NCBI GenBank assembly: GCA_963648205.1
Contig: CAVJCT010000042.1
Span: 73,888-137,887 of the forward strand
From: UBA1181 sp963648205
Lineage (GTDB): Bacteria; Bacteroidota; Bacteroidia; Bacteroidales; Paludibacteraceae
Direction: 5' to 3'
Length of the DNA stretch: 64,000 nucleotides
Shown: piece after piece, positions 35,086 to 43,967 of the stretch
How positions within the stretch are numbered: the stretch's first letter is position 1
How the letters are laid out: every line of letters starts with the position of its first letter
Translations under genes and position numbers: made by a program
Notes under the pieces: generated by a model
Told to the model about the DNA's origin: nothing
Databases searched by the model: none
What the model saw: the letters and a program-made list of their open reading frames with translations, nothing else

Positions 35086-36137
35086 TATCTTATCGTTACC
35101 ATTGACGCTCCATAACCATACTCCTGAAAAGAGGCATCTCGCACATAACATGTGGAGTATTTCTTCTTCAACTCATCTAAAACGGCTTTGCGAAGTACGC
35201 CGTTGCCTTTTCCATGGATAAAGACGATCTGCTGACCTTTGTGCTTCAAATTTTCTTGCATCGTCTCCTCAAAGACTTTCAACTGATACTGCAACATATC
35301 ATAGGCACTCATACCGATGGTGTTGTCCAACAACGAATTGACATGCAGGTCTTTAACGATGATTTCTGGTCGCTGATTGGGTTTCGAAACCTTGCGTGCG
35401 ATACTGCCATTCTCTTTGACTGCGATTCTTTCAATCTCATCTTCCACCAAAACAGAATTGGTTGCCTCATCATTCTTCACGATTGGGAATATCAGCGCAG
35501 ACTCATCAAAATAATCATTTTCAACGAAACTATGCAACTTGAAGAACTTCACAGGATTCAATTTCAGTTTCACATCGTAAACGGTCTTCAGCGAGTAAGG
35601 TTTGTCTTGCTTCAAAGCGAAGAGTTGCACACGCACGTTCTCCCACTCATTCAACTCACTTTTCATCGCCTCCTTGAGGATGATCTTCGTGTTAGGCTGC
35701 ACAAATCCTACCGCCCGACTGACAAACTTCGTGCCTGCAACCGTGGCAATATTATATGCCAAATAATAGTTGCTGTCATTCACGAAATAGGCATCGAAAT
35801 CGGTGTTCGACAGCACTTTTATGTTTTGTGGGACAAATGCCAACAGCACATTCAAGATTTCTCCTTCCTTAGTCTCCTCTTGTGGCACATATTCTTTGTC
35901 TTCTTTCTCTTTCTGCACAAAATCGTCTATCGTCTCAACCACTTTAGGTTTCTCTACCTTTTTCTCGTGGGTATGCACTGTGGTAGTGGTTTCAACGACA
36001 ACGCACTCTTTCGCCAATGTTGGAATGTCAAATCCATCTTCATCGGTTACCATCACCATCTCACGATTCACTATCTTCGACACGACGCCACCACCCGTAG
36101 CGTTCAAAAATCTTACTCTATCCCCTACATTTACCAT
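35085..36137 (-). CDS. DUF2027 domain protein with C-terminal Smr domain
   Basis: This 350-residue cytosolic protein has an N-terminal KOW-like segment (VGDRVRFLNATGGGVVSKI), a Lys/Glu-rich linker (about 65-105) and a DUF2027 beta domain (LLAFVPQNIKVLSNTDFDAYFVNDSNYY). A C-terminal Smr domain (about 270-350) has DLHVNSL and HGKGNGVLRKAVLDEL. Smr domains are nicking or RNA-cleaving endonuclease modules linked to mismatch repair, recombination or ribosome rescue. The start at ATG 36137 precedes the KOW-like fold directly. A longer frame upstream would run into the queA promoter region. It is translationally coupled to the 47-residue gene. Confidence 0.9.
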   Translation of the reverse strand: MVNVGDRVRFLNATGGGVVSKIVNREMVMVTDEDGFDIPTLAKECVVVETTTTVHTHEKKVEKPKVVETIDDFVQKEKEDKEYVPQEETKEGEILNVLLAFVPQNIKVLSNTDFDAYFVNDSNYYLAYNIATVAGTKFVSRAVGFVQPNTKIILKEAMKSELNEWENVRVQLFALKQDKPYSLKTVYDVKLKLNPVKFFKLHSFVENDYFDESALIFPIVKNDEATNSVLVEDEIERIAVKENGSIARKVSKPNQRPEIIVKDLHVNSLLDNTIGMSAYDMLQYQLKVFEETMQENLKHKGQQIVFIHGKGNGVLRKAVLDELKKKYSTCYVRDASFQEYGYGASMVTIR

Positions 36138-36187
36138 GGCTTTCTTCTTTATTTCCTTTTGAAATATATTTTCAGAGCAAAGTTCAC

Positions 36188-36195
36188 TATTTTTG
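36188..36195 (+). promoter_or_regulatory. -7 box of queA
   Basis: TATTTTTG is a perfect -7 match 31 nt before the queA ATG, in the 89-bp region shared with the divergent DUF2027-Smr gene. The -33 element is not clear. Confidence 0.5.
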
Positions 36196-36226
36196 CACAA
36201 ACATTGAAATGTTACACTAACGAAAT

Positions 36227-37453
36227 ATGATGAATCCTCAAGAAATCGCTATCAAAGATTTCACATACGAACTGCCCGACGAGCGTATCGCCAAATTTCC
36301 GCTCGAAAAAAGAGACGAGTCTAAATTGCTTCTTTACGATAAGGGCAATATCTCACATACTATTTTTAAAAACATTTCTGATTATCTTGATGAAGGTGAA
36401 CTGCTCGTCTGCAACAATACGCGCGTCATCCAGGCTCGCTTGATTTTCCATAAGGAGACAGGTGCTCGCATCGAGATTTTCTGTTTGGAGCCTATCCAAC
36501 CTCACGACTATGTATTGACGTTCCAAGCCACCAAAGAATGCGTTTGGAAATGCATGATCGGTAATGCCAACAAATGGAAAACCGGCTTGCTTTCTAAAGT
36601 GGTTACGATTGATAATGAGGAAGTTACCGTCTACGCAGAGAAATTGGAGGCTATCGGGAACTCCTACAATGTTCGTTTTTCATGGGAGAAAGAGGGTCTC
36701 ACCTTCGCCTCTATTTTGGACGCTTTCGGTGTGCTTCCCATTCCGCCCTACTTACACAGAGAGACAGTCGAAAGGGACAAAGTCACCTACCAAACGGTTT
36801 ACTCCAAAATCAAAGGTTCAGTCGCTGCGCCTACTGCCGGACTACATTTCACAGAGGATGTTTTCAAGAGTTTGGCGAAGAAAAACATTGAGGTTGAGGA
36901 GGTTACACTGCATGTCGGCGCGGGTACGTTCCAACCAGTCAAGTCAGACACCATCGGCGGACACACCATGCACTCCGAATGGATATCTGTCAAGCGAGAG
37001 ACAATCGAGAAAATCAAAAAGGCGGGCCGTGTGATTGCCGTCGGCACCACCTCCGTTCGCACCCTCGAAAGTTTGTATTATCTCGGCAAAATCATCTCGC
37101 AAAATTCTGAAATCCACGAGACAGACCTCAACGTTTCGCAATGGATGCCTTACGACGGTTCGGCTGACGTTTCAACAGACGATTCTCTCGCCACCATCCT
37201 CTCGTATATGGATAGAAATCAATTAGATACGATTCAAGCCAACACGCAGATTATCATCGTGCCAGGCTATAAATTTCATATCGTCAAGGCTATCATCACC
37301 AATTTTCACCAACCTCAAAGCACATTGTTGCTACTCATTTCAGCATTGGTAGGCGACGATTGGCGCAAGATCTACGACTACGCTATGAAGAACGATTTCC
37401 GCTTCCTCAGTTACGGCGATAGTTCCTTATTAAAACCCAAAGAGGCGCTTTAA
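36227..37453 (+). CDS. queA: S-adenosylmethionine:tRNA ribosyltransferase-isomerase
   Basis: This 408-residue enzyme transfers and isomerises the ribosyl part of SAM onto preQ1-modified tRNA to give epoxyqueuosine. It contains FTYELPDERIAKFPLEKRDESKLLLY, LPIPPYLHRETVERDKVTYQTVY, GSVAAPTAGLHFTEDVF, VTLHVGAGTFQPV, GTTSVRTLESLYY and IITNFHQPQSTLLLLISA, all QueA signatures. Two consecutive ATG codons begin the gene. The terminator stem starts before its stop codon. Confidence 0.96.
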   Translation: MMNPQEIAIKDFTYELPDERIAKFPLEKRDESKLLLYDKGNISHTIFKNISDYLDEGELLVCNNTRVIQARLIFHKETGARIEIFCLEPIQPHDYVLTFQATKECVWKCMIGNANKWKTGLLSKVVTIDNEEVTVYAEKLEAIGNSYNVRFSWEKEGLTFASILDAFGVLPIPPYLHRETVERDKVTYQTVYSKIKGSVAAPTAGLHFTEDVFKSLAKKNIEVEEVTLHVGAGTFQPVKSDTIGGHTMHSEWISVKRETIEKIKKAGRVIAVGTTSVRTLESLYYLGKIISQNSEIHETDLNVSQWMPYDGSADVSTDDSLATILSYMDRNQLDTIQANTQIIIVPGYKFHIVKAIITNFHQPQSTLLLLISALVGDDWRKIYDYAMKNDFRFLSYGDSSLLKPKEAL

Positions 37454-37470
37454 AAACGCCTCTTTCCCTC
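37438..37470. terminator. Terminator overlapping the queA stop codon
   Basis: A 9-bp stem (37439-37447 with 37457-37465) brackets the TAA stop codon at 37451-37453, with a T/C-rich tract after. It separates queA from the convergent chromate transporter genes. Confidence 0.65.
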
Positions 37471-37498
37471 AATTTTATATTACAACACAATTTCCTAT

Positions 37499-38125
37499 TT
37501 ACATCACTGCGACACCAATCACACCGGCTATCACAATCAGCCACATCGGGTTCACCTTGAAGAAATGCAACGCAACAAACGACGCAACAAAGATGAGAAT
37601 TGACAATCCGTAGCCTAGCGTCGTGTCAAAGCCCAACTTGCCGTCCTCTCCAATCGTAAACGGCAAATCGCAGAAGTTTTCTCTGTTCATCAACATCAGC
37701 GCAGCCGCCAAAATCAGTCCACCTAAAACTGGTCGCAAGCCAGACATCACTGCCTGCACATAGACATTCTCTTTATTATTAAAGAAATACTTAATTACCA
37801 AAATCATCAACAGAATGGAGGGCAGACACAAGGAGATGGTTGCCACAGCCGAGCCAAAGATTCCCGGCATATATCCCCACTGCTTGCCCACCGCATATCC
37901 AACGTAGGTCGCCGTGTTGATAGAAACTGGTCCAGGTGTCATCTGCGAGATGGCCAACATATCCGAAAACTCCGTTACGCTCATCCACCCGAAATGGTCG
38001 ACCACCTCGAACTGGATCAACGAAATCATCGCATAGCCACCGCCAAATCCGAACAATCCGATTTTAAAGAACACATATAAAAGTTCGGCGTAGATTGCCA
38101 AAATATCGAAAATACTCGTTTCCAT
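37499..38125 (-). CDS. Chromate transporter half-protein (CHR family, second subunit)
   Basis: This 208-residue membrane protein with about six TM segments belongs to short-chain CHR proteins, which work as pairs. It shows the CHR repeat signature FGGGYAMISLIQFEVVDHFGW near residue 27 and AISQMTPGPVSINTATYVGY, and an internal GxRPxLGGLI motif. CHR pairs export chromate or related oxyanions. In gut-type anaerobes the true substrate may differ. Its ATG is 3 nt after the stop of the partner gene, so the two are coupled. Confidence 0.9.
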   Translation of the reverse strand: METSIFDILAIYAELLYVFFKIGLFGFGGGYAMISLIQFEVVDHFGWMSVTEFSDMLAISQMTPGPVSINTATYVGYAVGKQWGYMPGIFGSAVATISLCLPSILLMILVIKYFFNNKENVYVQAVMSGLRPVLGGLILAAALMLMNRENFCDLPFTIGEDGKLGFDTTLGYGLSILIFVASFVALHFFKVNPMWLIVIAGVIGVAVM

Positions 38126-38128
38126 CTC

Positions 38129-38680
38129 TTATCCTTTTATTTTCTTCATATTCGTGAAATAGCAATACAAAAGTGCCGCAACAATCACCAAAGCGACAAT
38201 CAAGATAGGGTTGACGCTAAACCACCAGATGACAAACGCAGCCGTCAACGGAATCAGCAAACTCCACCAATGTTTCTTCTCTTTCCAAATCAACTTCACT
38301 GCTGGTGAAAGAATCAAAGCCACCACACACGGACGAATACCCTTGAACGCACTCTCCACATAATGATTATCTCTAAACTCCAAGAAGAAAATGGCAATCA
38401 ACAAAATAGCGATGAACGAAGGGAGAGCAGCCCCCACCATCGAGGCAAACGCGCCCAACTTTCCTCTCAGTTTATACCCCACATAAAGGGCAGTATTAAT
38501 GGCGAAGACTCCCGGCAACGTCTGTGCCACCGCGATCAAGTCCCAGAACTCGTCCTTCTCCATATACTTTTTATCATTCACAATTTTCATCTCTACCATC
38601 GAGAGCATCGCATAACCTCCTCCCAAGGTGAACGCTCCGATCTGGAAGAAGATCCAAAACAACTCTTTAATCTTTACCAT
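38129..38680 (-). CDS. Chromate transporter half-protein (CHR family, first subunit)
   Basis: This 183-residue CHR subunit carries FTLGGGYAMLSMVEMKIVND and LIAVAQTLPGVFAINTALYVGY, parallel to its partner, and five or six TM segments. ATG 38680 (MVKIKELFW) is preferred to an upstream in-frame codon since the CHR fold begins there. It is expressed with the next gene as a two-subunit transporter. Confidence 0.9.
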   Translation of the reverse strand: MVKIKELFWIFFQIGAFTLGGGYAMLSMVEMKIVNDKKYMEKDEFWDLIAVAQTLPGVFAINTALYVGYKLRGKLGAFASMVGAALPSFIAILLIAIFFLEFRDNHYVESAFKGIRPCVVALILSPAVKLIWKEKKHWWSLLIPLTAAFVIWWFSVNPILIVALVIVAALLYCYFTNMKKIKG

Positions 38681-38829
38681 ATCTGCTTTCTTTGAAATCA
38701 GCCGCAAAAGTATGATTTTTAAAGGAAATCTAACATCTCTTCTCCAATTTTCAATTCGTTGATTTTCAATAGTATGAATCACAACAAAAACTTTTCAGAA
38801 AATTATTTTGAAAAATTACGCCATTTCCC

Positions 38830-38859
38830 TTGCAGATTCAAAAATTAGTGCTACCTTTG
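38830..38859 (+). promoter_or_regulatory. Promoter of tRNA-Lys
   Basis: TTG (38830-38832), an exact 19-nt spacer and TACCTTTG (38852-38859) form a full consensus Bacteroidetes promoter 57 nt before the mature tRNA. Confidence 0.8.
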
Positions 38860-38915
38860 CAACGCTTTTGAGAAACAAAGTTACTTGAATAAAGTTAACC
38901 TCTTAAGAGTTCGGA

Positions 38916-38988
38916 GAGCTAGTAGCTCAGCTGGTAGAGCACATCCCTTTTAAGGATGGGGTCTTGGGTTCGAGCCCCAACTGGCTCA
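38916..38988 (+). tRNA. tRNA-Lys(UUU)
   Basis: This 73-nt cloverleaf has acceptor GAGCTAG with CTGGCTC (one U-G pair) and anticodon stem CATCC/GGATG around CTTTTAA, giving anticodon UUU. The T-arm is GGGTTCGAGCCCC. It has its own promoter upstream and terminator downstream. Confidence 0.97.
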
Positions 38989-38993
38989 CTGGA

Positions 38994-39034
38994 AAAAGCG
39001 GAAATTTCAGAAATGATTTTTCCGCTTTTCTTTT
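38994..39034 (+). terminator. Terminator after tRNA-Lys
   Basis: An 11-bp stem (38994-39004 with 39019-39029) is followed by a T-rich tract. It sits 5 nt after the tRNA and ends before the CNNM gene. Confidence 0.75.
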
Positions 39035-39063
39035 ATTAACTTAATTCTTATATCCAACACGAT

Positions 39064-40152
39064 ATGACAGTTCTTATCATTGCACTCGTTATTACCCTCG
39101 GTGTTTCTTTCTTGTGTTCTCTTTTAGAGGCAACACTCTACTCCACTACAATGTCTTATATTGAGTCACTTCCTGCCACTAAAAAAGGTGTGTCAAATCT
39201 GAAGGACTTAAAAACAAATATTGAAAAACCTATCGCTGCCATTCTTTCTCTCAACACGGTTGCCAACACGGCTGGTGCGGCTGCGGTGGGTGCTCAAGCA
39301 GCTGAGATTTTTGGTAGTGCATACTTCGGACTCTGCTCTGCTATTTTGACAGTGATGGTGCTGGTATGCTCCGAAATCATCCCGAAAACAATCGGTTCAA
39401 ATTTTTGGAGAGAACTTTGTATTCCTGGTGGCTATATCATTCGTGTCATTTCTTTCGTTTGTTTCCCTTTGGTCGTCATTTCACAGTTTCTCACCCGACT
39501 CTTCACTCGCAAAAAAGTGCAGACAGTGAGTCGTGAAGAGGTGGCTGCCCTCACCAACATTGGCGAGCGTGAAGGTGTATTCAAGAAAAACGAGTGCAAA
39601 ATCATCAACAACCTCGTCAAGATGGACAATGTCAAAGTGCACGCCATCATGACACCTCGTACTGTCGTTCTTGCTGCTCAGGAAGATATGACCTTGGAAG
39701 AATTTTTCGCCGACAAGAAATATCTCACTTTTTCTCGTATTCCTGTTTACACAAAAGATATTGACGACATCACTGGTTTCGTTCTCAAAACGGACGTGCT
39801 TCTCCACTTGGCTAACGATGAGCAACATCTCAAGTTGAAGGATATCAAGCGCGATATTCTCGTATGCTACGGCAACGCTGCCATCACGAAGTTCTACGAC
39901 CTTATGTTGGGCAAGAAGCAGCAGATTGCCTTGGTCATCGATGAATACGGTGGAATGGACGGTATCGTAACTTTGGAGGATGTTATCGAGACGATTCTCG
40001 GTTCGGAGATCACCGACGAGAGCGACAAACAGATAGACATGCAGGCGTTCGCTAAAGAGCAGTGGAAGAAACGTTCTGCCAGCTTAGACATCGCTGAGAC
40101 TGAAACAGAAAAGAGCGACACCAACGATGCCGCTCCTTCTAATCCCTCTTAA
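39064..40152 (+). CDS. CNNM/CorC-type membrane protein with CBS pair
   Basis: This 362-residue protein has an N-terminal DUF21 (CNNM) membrane domain with four TM segments (about 1-160, including EIIPKTIG). A CBS pair follows (about 195-325: HAIMTPRTVVLAAQEDMTLEEFF and IALVIDEYGGMDGIVTLEDVIETILG). The CorC/HlyC C-terminal domain is missing and replaced by a short acidic/polar tail. Related proteins handle Mg2+ or Co2+ or regulate such transport. The assignment as ion transporter is by family. Confidence 0.9.
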   Translation: MTVLIIALVITLGVSFLCSLLEATLYSTTMSYIESLPATKKGVSNLKDLKTNIEKPIAAILSLNTVANTAGAAAVGAQAAEIFGSAYFGLCSAILTVMVLVCSEIIPKTIGSNFWRELCIPGGYIIRVISFVCFPLVVISQFLTRLFTRKKVQTVSREEVAALTNIGEREGVFKKNECKIINNLVKMDNVKVHAIMTPRTVVLAAQEDMTLEEFFADKKYLTFSRIPVYTKDIDDITGFVLKTDVLLHLANDEQHLKLKDIKRDILVCYGNAAITKFYDLMLGKKQQIALVIDEYGGMDGIVTLEDVIETILGSEITDESDKQIDMQAFAKEQWKKRSASLDIAETETEKSDTNDAAPSNPS

Positions 40153-40161
40153 ATGAAAATA

Positions 40162-40455
40162 TCAGACTGACTCTTTGTAGTTCTTGCTACCAATAGCGAG
40201 AGAGGAGAGTGCATCGCCAATCAAATAGACGGCCTCAGCCAATTTCTCGTCTGCAACAGTCAACCTGTTTACCAAATCCTTCGTCGCATTGGCTGCGCTG
40301 TCTGAACCTTGCACCGGCGTGTTTTGCAATGCCTCTACGCAAGGTTTGATTCGCTTTGCATCGTATGACAAACAGTCTAACGTCGCCTGCACACTGCGAA
40401 CCATCGCATCAATATCCCCAATCACCGAAGGAATATCTTTGGATTTTTTTTCCAT
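40162..40455 (-). CDS. Small helical protein of unknown function
   Basis: This 97-residue protein (MEKKSKDIPSVIGDIDAMVR start) has several short amphipathic helices, no membrane segment and no motif I recognise. It ends 9 nt from the convergent CNNM gene. Nothing overlaps it on the other strand, and its composition resembles real genes, hence moderate support. The 247-nt gap to its right (40456-40702) holds a TAACTTTG box at 40671-40678 for the next gene and nothing else I can support. Confidence 0.55.
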   Translation of the reverse strand: MEKKSKDIPSVIGDIDAMVRSVQATLDCLSYDAKRIKPCVEALQNTPVQGSDSAANATKDLVNRLTVADEKLAEAVYLIGDALSSLAIGSKNYKESV

Positions 40456-40670
40456 GTTTTTCTGTTTAAGTTAGTAGTATAAGCGTTTTTGTACTTGTAA
40501 AATTACTACTTTATAAGTCCATAAACAAGACGCTCTCAATGTTATTTTATCCGTTAAAAACATTTTTTAACAACAAAGTGTTTGCTCGTTTTTTTTGACG
40601 GTTCATCTTATTTATGCTTTTCTACCTTCGTTTTTTGTATGTTTTGAAACATACTTTTTTAGAAAGTTCG

Positions 40671-40678
40671 TAACTTTG
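40671..40678 (+). promoter_or_regulatory. -7 box of the TauE/SafE-type gene
   Basis: TAACTTTG is a perfect TAnnTTTG match 24 nt before ATG 40703. The upstream TTG is 24 nt away, longer than usual. Confidence 0.5.
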
Positions 40679-40702
40679 CAAGAAACACCAAATTCTTGAT
40701 TT

Positions 40703-41449
40703 ATGGAGATGTCCATCACCCTCATTCTGTTGCTTTTCTTATTCAGCACAGGCGCAAGTTTCGTCCAACGTGTCAGCGGTTTCGGATTCGGCATCTTTAT
40801 AATGACGGTTCTCCCCTATCTGCTACCCTCCTACGGCGAGGCGACCACTTTGTCGGGTATGCTGTCTCTCACGCAATCGCTTTTCATCTTTGCAACTCAC
40901 TATAAATATGTGAATTGGAAACGTCTGCTTCCGATGCTCATCACATTCTTAGTTGTGTCATTTTTCGCTGTTCGTTTTGTGGCAGAAGCAGCCGACACTC
41001 ATTTGAAACTGCTTTTGGGCATCATCCTCATCATCATGAGCCTTTATTTTCTCTTTTTCAATGGAAAATTCAAAATCAAACCGACTCTGAAATTAGAGAT
41101 TTCGTTGGGAACATTGAGTGGCGCAATGGGTGGCTTATTCGGAATGCAAGGTCCGCCAGCAGTGGTTTTCTATCTGGCTTCTGAAAAAGACAAAGACCAC
41201 TATTTGGGTATGCTTCAGGCTTATTTTTTGATAGGAAACGCTATGATGACCCTCTATCGCTCTCGCTTTGGCTTGCTGACCGAGTCTGTAGTCTGGGGAT
41301 GGGTCTATGCCGTCGCTGGAATACCATTAGGAGGATATATCGGAAAAATCGTATTCGACAAACTTTCCGGTGATACCCTCCGCAAAATCGTTTATATCTA
41401 TATGGCAATCAGTGGTTTAGTTGCCATCATCTCAGAATTATCTGCTTAA
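40703..41449 (+). CDS. TauE/SafE family anion exporter
   Basis: This 248-residue membrane protein has about eight TM helices, with the family signature GTLSGAMGGLFGMQGPPAVVFYLASE at mid-protein and the paired FVQRVSGFGFGIFIM in the first half. The family exports sulfite, sulfoacetate or related anions, and the substrate here is unknown. Its stop codon overlaps that of the convergent rseP gene through a shared TTAA at 41446-41449. Confidence 0.9.
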   Translation: MEMSITLILLLFLFSTGASFVQRVSGFGFGIFIMTVLPYLLPSYGEATTLSGMLSLTQSLFIFATHYKYVNWKRLLPMLITFLVVSFFAVRFVAEAADTHLKLLLGIILIIMSLYFLFFNGKFKIKPTLKLEISLGTLSGAMGGLFGMQGPPAVVFYLASEKDKDHYLGMLQAYFLIGNAMMTLYRSRFGLLTESVVWGWVYAVAGIPLGGYIGKIVFDKLSGDTLRKIVYIYMAISGLVAIISELSA

Positions 41450-42768
41450 CTGAAGAATCGGAACACATCGTTCAGATTGGCGTAAATCAACAGGATGAAC
41501 AGGAAGAACATACCAATCACCTGCGCCTTCATCACAACATTCTCGCTTGGTTTCTTTCTTGTAATCATTTCGTAGAGGATGAACACAAGATGACCACCGT
41601 CCAACGCTGGAATAGGCAAGACATTCATAAATGCCAGAATGACAGACAAAAAGGCAGTCATTTCCCAGAACATTCGCGCATCGAACGGATAAGGGAAAAG
41701 ACTTCCAATCGTCATAAATCCGCCTAAACTCTGCACGCCTGCCTTGGTGAAGACATATTTCATATCTCCTGCATAGTTGGTCAGTTTTTTCACTCCACGA
41801 GAGATTCCTACGCCAAACGACTCGAAAAATCCATATTTCTCCACCTTCGACTCATAGAAGGCACTCATCGGACGCATATAAACGCCCACTTTACCATTAT
41901 AGTCTGGCGTAACCGTCAACGAAACAGTTTCTTTGCCACGTTTCAACGTTACTGGGACTGGGATATTTCGGTTCTCTCCAAAGATTTCCACACTGGTCGA
42001 CACATACGCTGGAGCCAAAGAATCGCCAATCGTCATAAGGCTATCCCCAGCCATCAAACCTGCTCGTTCTGCCCGAGACCCTGCCAAAACAGAATCGACC
42101 ACGAATGGGTAACGAAAGCCCACGAACCCCGTCTGCGCCTCCATCATCTTCTCCATAAAGTCCTCTGGCATATTGATGACCACCTCCTTGCCATCTCGAA
42201 GCACACAAACCTGCTTTGCCTCTAAAATCGCACGGAACGACGCATCATCGGGCTTTTCAACAGGAACAGAATCTGCCCACACGAAATTATCACCGTCTTG
42301 GAATCCTACAGATTTTGCCAAGTCGCTGAACTCCAATCCCTCCGTGATATTTTCAAAAGGAATATATCGATCTCCATAATTGAAAGCTATCATCGAGTAG
42401 ATGAAAAGTGCCAAGATGAAGTTGAAGACGACACCCATGATTGTTATCAAAAAACGTTGCCATGCTGGCTTTGAACGAAACTCCCATGGCTTAGGCTCAC
42501 TCTTCATCTGATTGCGATCCAACGACTCGTCTATCATTCCAGACATCTTCACATAACCGCCTAACGGAAGCCAACCAATACCATACTCCGTATCGCTTCC
42601 CTTGGGTTTATATCGGAACAATGACAATCCAGGATTGAAGAACAAGTAAAATTTCTCCACCCTGACGCCAAACAATCTCGCCATCAGGTAATGTCCAAAT
42701 TCGTGAATCATCACCAATATCGTGAGACTGGCAAAAAATTGAAGGATAACAACCAATACTGGAATCAT
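41446..42768 (-). CDS. rseP: Site-2 intramembrane metalloprotease RseP
   Basis: This 440-residue M50 protease cuts membrane-bound anti-sigma factors in envelope stress signalling. Zinc ligands are in VMIHEFGHYL near residue 19 and in the LPIPALDGGHLVFIL motif near 385. A PDZ domain (about 195-290: GFRYPFVVDSVLAGSRAERAGL) lies between, and four TM segments frame it. It is the last gene of the comEC-to-rseP operon, directly after dxr, an order common in bacteria. Confidence 0.95.
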   Translation of the reverse strand: MIPVLVVILQFFASLTILVMIHEFGHYLMARLFGVRVEKFYLFFNPGLSLFRYKPKGSDTEYGIGWLPLGGYVKMSGMIDESLDRNQMKSEPKPWEFRSKPAWQRFLITIMGVVFNFILALFIYSMIAFNYGDRYIPFENITEGLEFSDLAKSVGFQDGDNFVWADSVPVEKPDDASFRAILEAKQVCVLRDGKEVVINMPEDFMEKMMEAQTGFVGFRYPFVVDSVLAGSRAERAGLMAGDSLMTIGDSLAPAYVSTSVEIFGENRNIPVPVTLKRGKETVSLTVTPDYNGKVGVYMRPMSAFYESKVEKYGFFESFGVGISRGVKKLTNYAGDMKYVFTKAGVQSLGGFMTIGSLFPYPFDARMFWEMTAFLSVILAFMNVLPIPALDGGHLVFILYEMITRKKPSENVVMKAQVIGMFFLFILLIYANLNDVFRFFS

Positions 42769-42794
42769 AAGATCGTCAATCTAAAGGTTCTTAC

Positions 42795-43958
42795 TTATTT
42801 TTTATATTTTACAGCATACTCCAACGCGCGTTTAGTAGCCTCTTCATGGGTGGCAACATAGTCTTCATAGGCTGGGTTCTCAATGAACGGCATCACCGAC
42901 ATTGTCTGCTCGATAACGTCCGACATCTCCAAGAATCCAATCTCATCGTGCAAGAATTTTGCGACTACCACTTCATTAGCAGCGTTCAAGACACATGGCA
43001 CGTTTCCACCCTTCTTCATCGCATCATACGCCAACGCCAAGTTTCTGAATGTTTCAGCATCTGGCTTCTCGAAGGTCATCTGATTGTGCGTGAACAAATC
43101 CAAACGTGGATAATCATTCTCCAAACGCTCAGGGAAACCCAACGCCAACTGTATTGGCAACCGCATATCTGGCATACCAATCTGCGCCTTGATTGCACCA
43201 TCCCTAAACTGCACCATCGAGTGTATCAACGACTGTGGATGCACGACCACCTCAATCTTCGACAAAGGCACATCAAAGAGCCATTTCGCCTCCATCACCT
43301 CAAATCCCTTGTTCATCATCGAGGCGGAATCGATCGTTATCTTCGCACCCATCGACCAGTTAGGGTGTTTCAAGGCATCCGCTGCTGTAACGTTCGCCAA
43401 GAACTTTCTATCTTTTCCTCTGAATGGGCCGCCAGAGGCTGTGAGCAAAATCTTCTCCACTTCCGACTGTTCTCCCATCAGACATTGGAAAATCGCTGAG
43501 TGTTCAGAATCAACAGGATAGACTTTTGTATGATATTGCTGACAGAGTTTGGTTACCAAACTTCCTGCCACCACCATCGTCTCCTTATTAGCCAAGGCGA
43601 TGCTCTTTCCTGCTTTGATGGCTGCTATCGTTGGGTATAATCCCGAATAACCCACCATTGCCGTCAAGACCATATCCACCGCCTTCAACTCAACAGCCTC
43701 TGCTATCGCTTTTGCTCCCGCAAACACTTTTATCGGCAAGTCTGACAACGCATTCTTCACCTCATCATACTTGCTCTCATTGGCAATCACAACCACCTCG
43801 GGCTGAAACTTTCTCGCCTGCTGAATGAGCAACTGTACACTATTGTTTGCCGTGAGAACGTAAGCCTCTAACTTGTCGGGATGATCTTCAATCACCTGCA
43901 AAGCCTGCGTTCCTATAGATCCTGTTGAGCCTAAAATGGCTACTTTTTTCTTTTCCAT
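42795..43958 (-). CDS. dxr: 1-deoxy-D-xylulose-5-phosphate reductoisomerase
   Basis: This 387-residue enzyme makes MEP from DXP, the committed step of the non-mevalonate isoprenoid pathway. Visible are the NADPH loop LGSTGSIG at 10-17, LANKETMVVAGSLV, the metal/substrate motif PVDSEHSAIFQCL, and NWSMGAKITIDSASMMNKGFEVMEA. It precedes rseP by 26 nt and follows the degenerate M23 gene by 9 nt. Its product feeds prenyl synthases such as the gene at 25960-26931. Confidence 0.97.
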   Translation of the reverse strand: MEKKKVAILGSTGSIGTQALQVIEDHPDKLEAYVLTANNSVQLLIQQARKFQPEVVVIANESKYDEVKNALSDLPIKVFAGAKAIAEAVELKAVDMVLTAMVGYSGLYPTIAAIKAGKSIALANKETMVVAGSLVTKLCQQYHTKVYPVDSEHSAIFQCLMGEQSEVEKILLTASGGPFRGKDRKFLANVTAADALKHPNWSMGAKITIDSASMMNKGFEVMEAKWLFDVPLSKIEVVVHPQSLIHSMVQFRDGAIKAQIGMPDMRLPIQLALGFPERLENDYPRLDLFTHNQMTFEKPDAETFRNLALAYDAMKKGGNVPCVLNAANEVVVAKFLHDEIGFLEMSDVIEQTMSVMPFIENPAYEDYVATHEEATKRALEYAVKYKK

Positions 43959-43967
43959 ATTCTTATC

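Noticed and set aside
35214..36230. A 338-codon open frame on the plus strand
   Set aside because: It is antisense to the DUF2027-Smr gene, has odd composition, and would run through the queA promoter.
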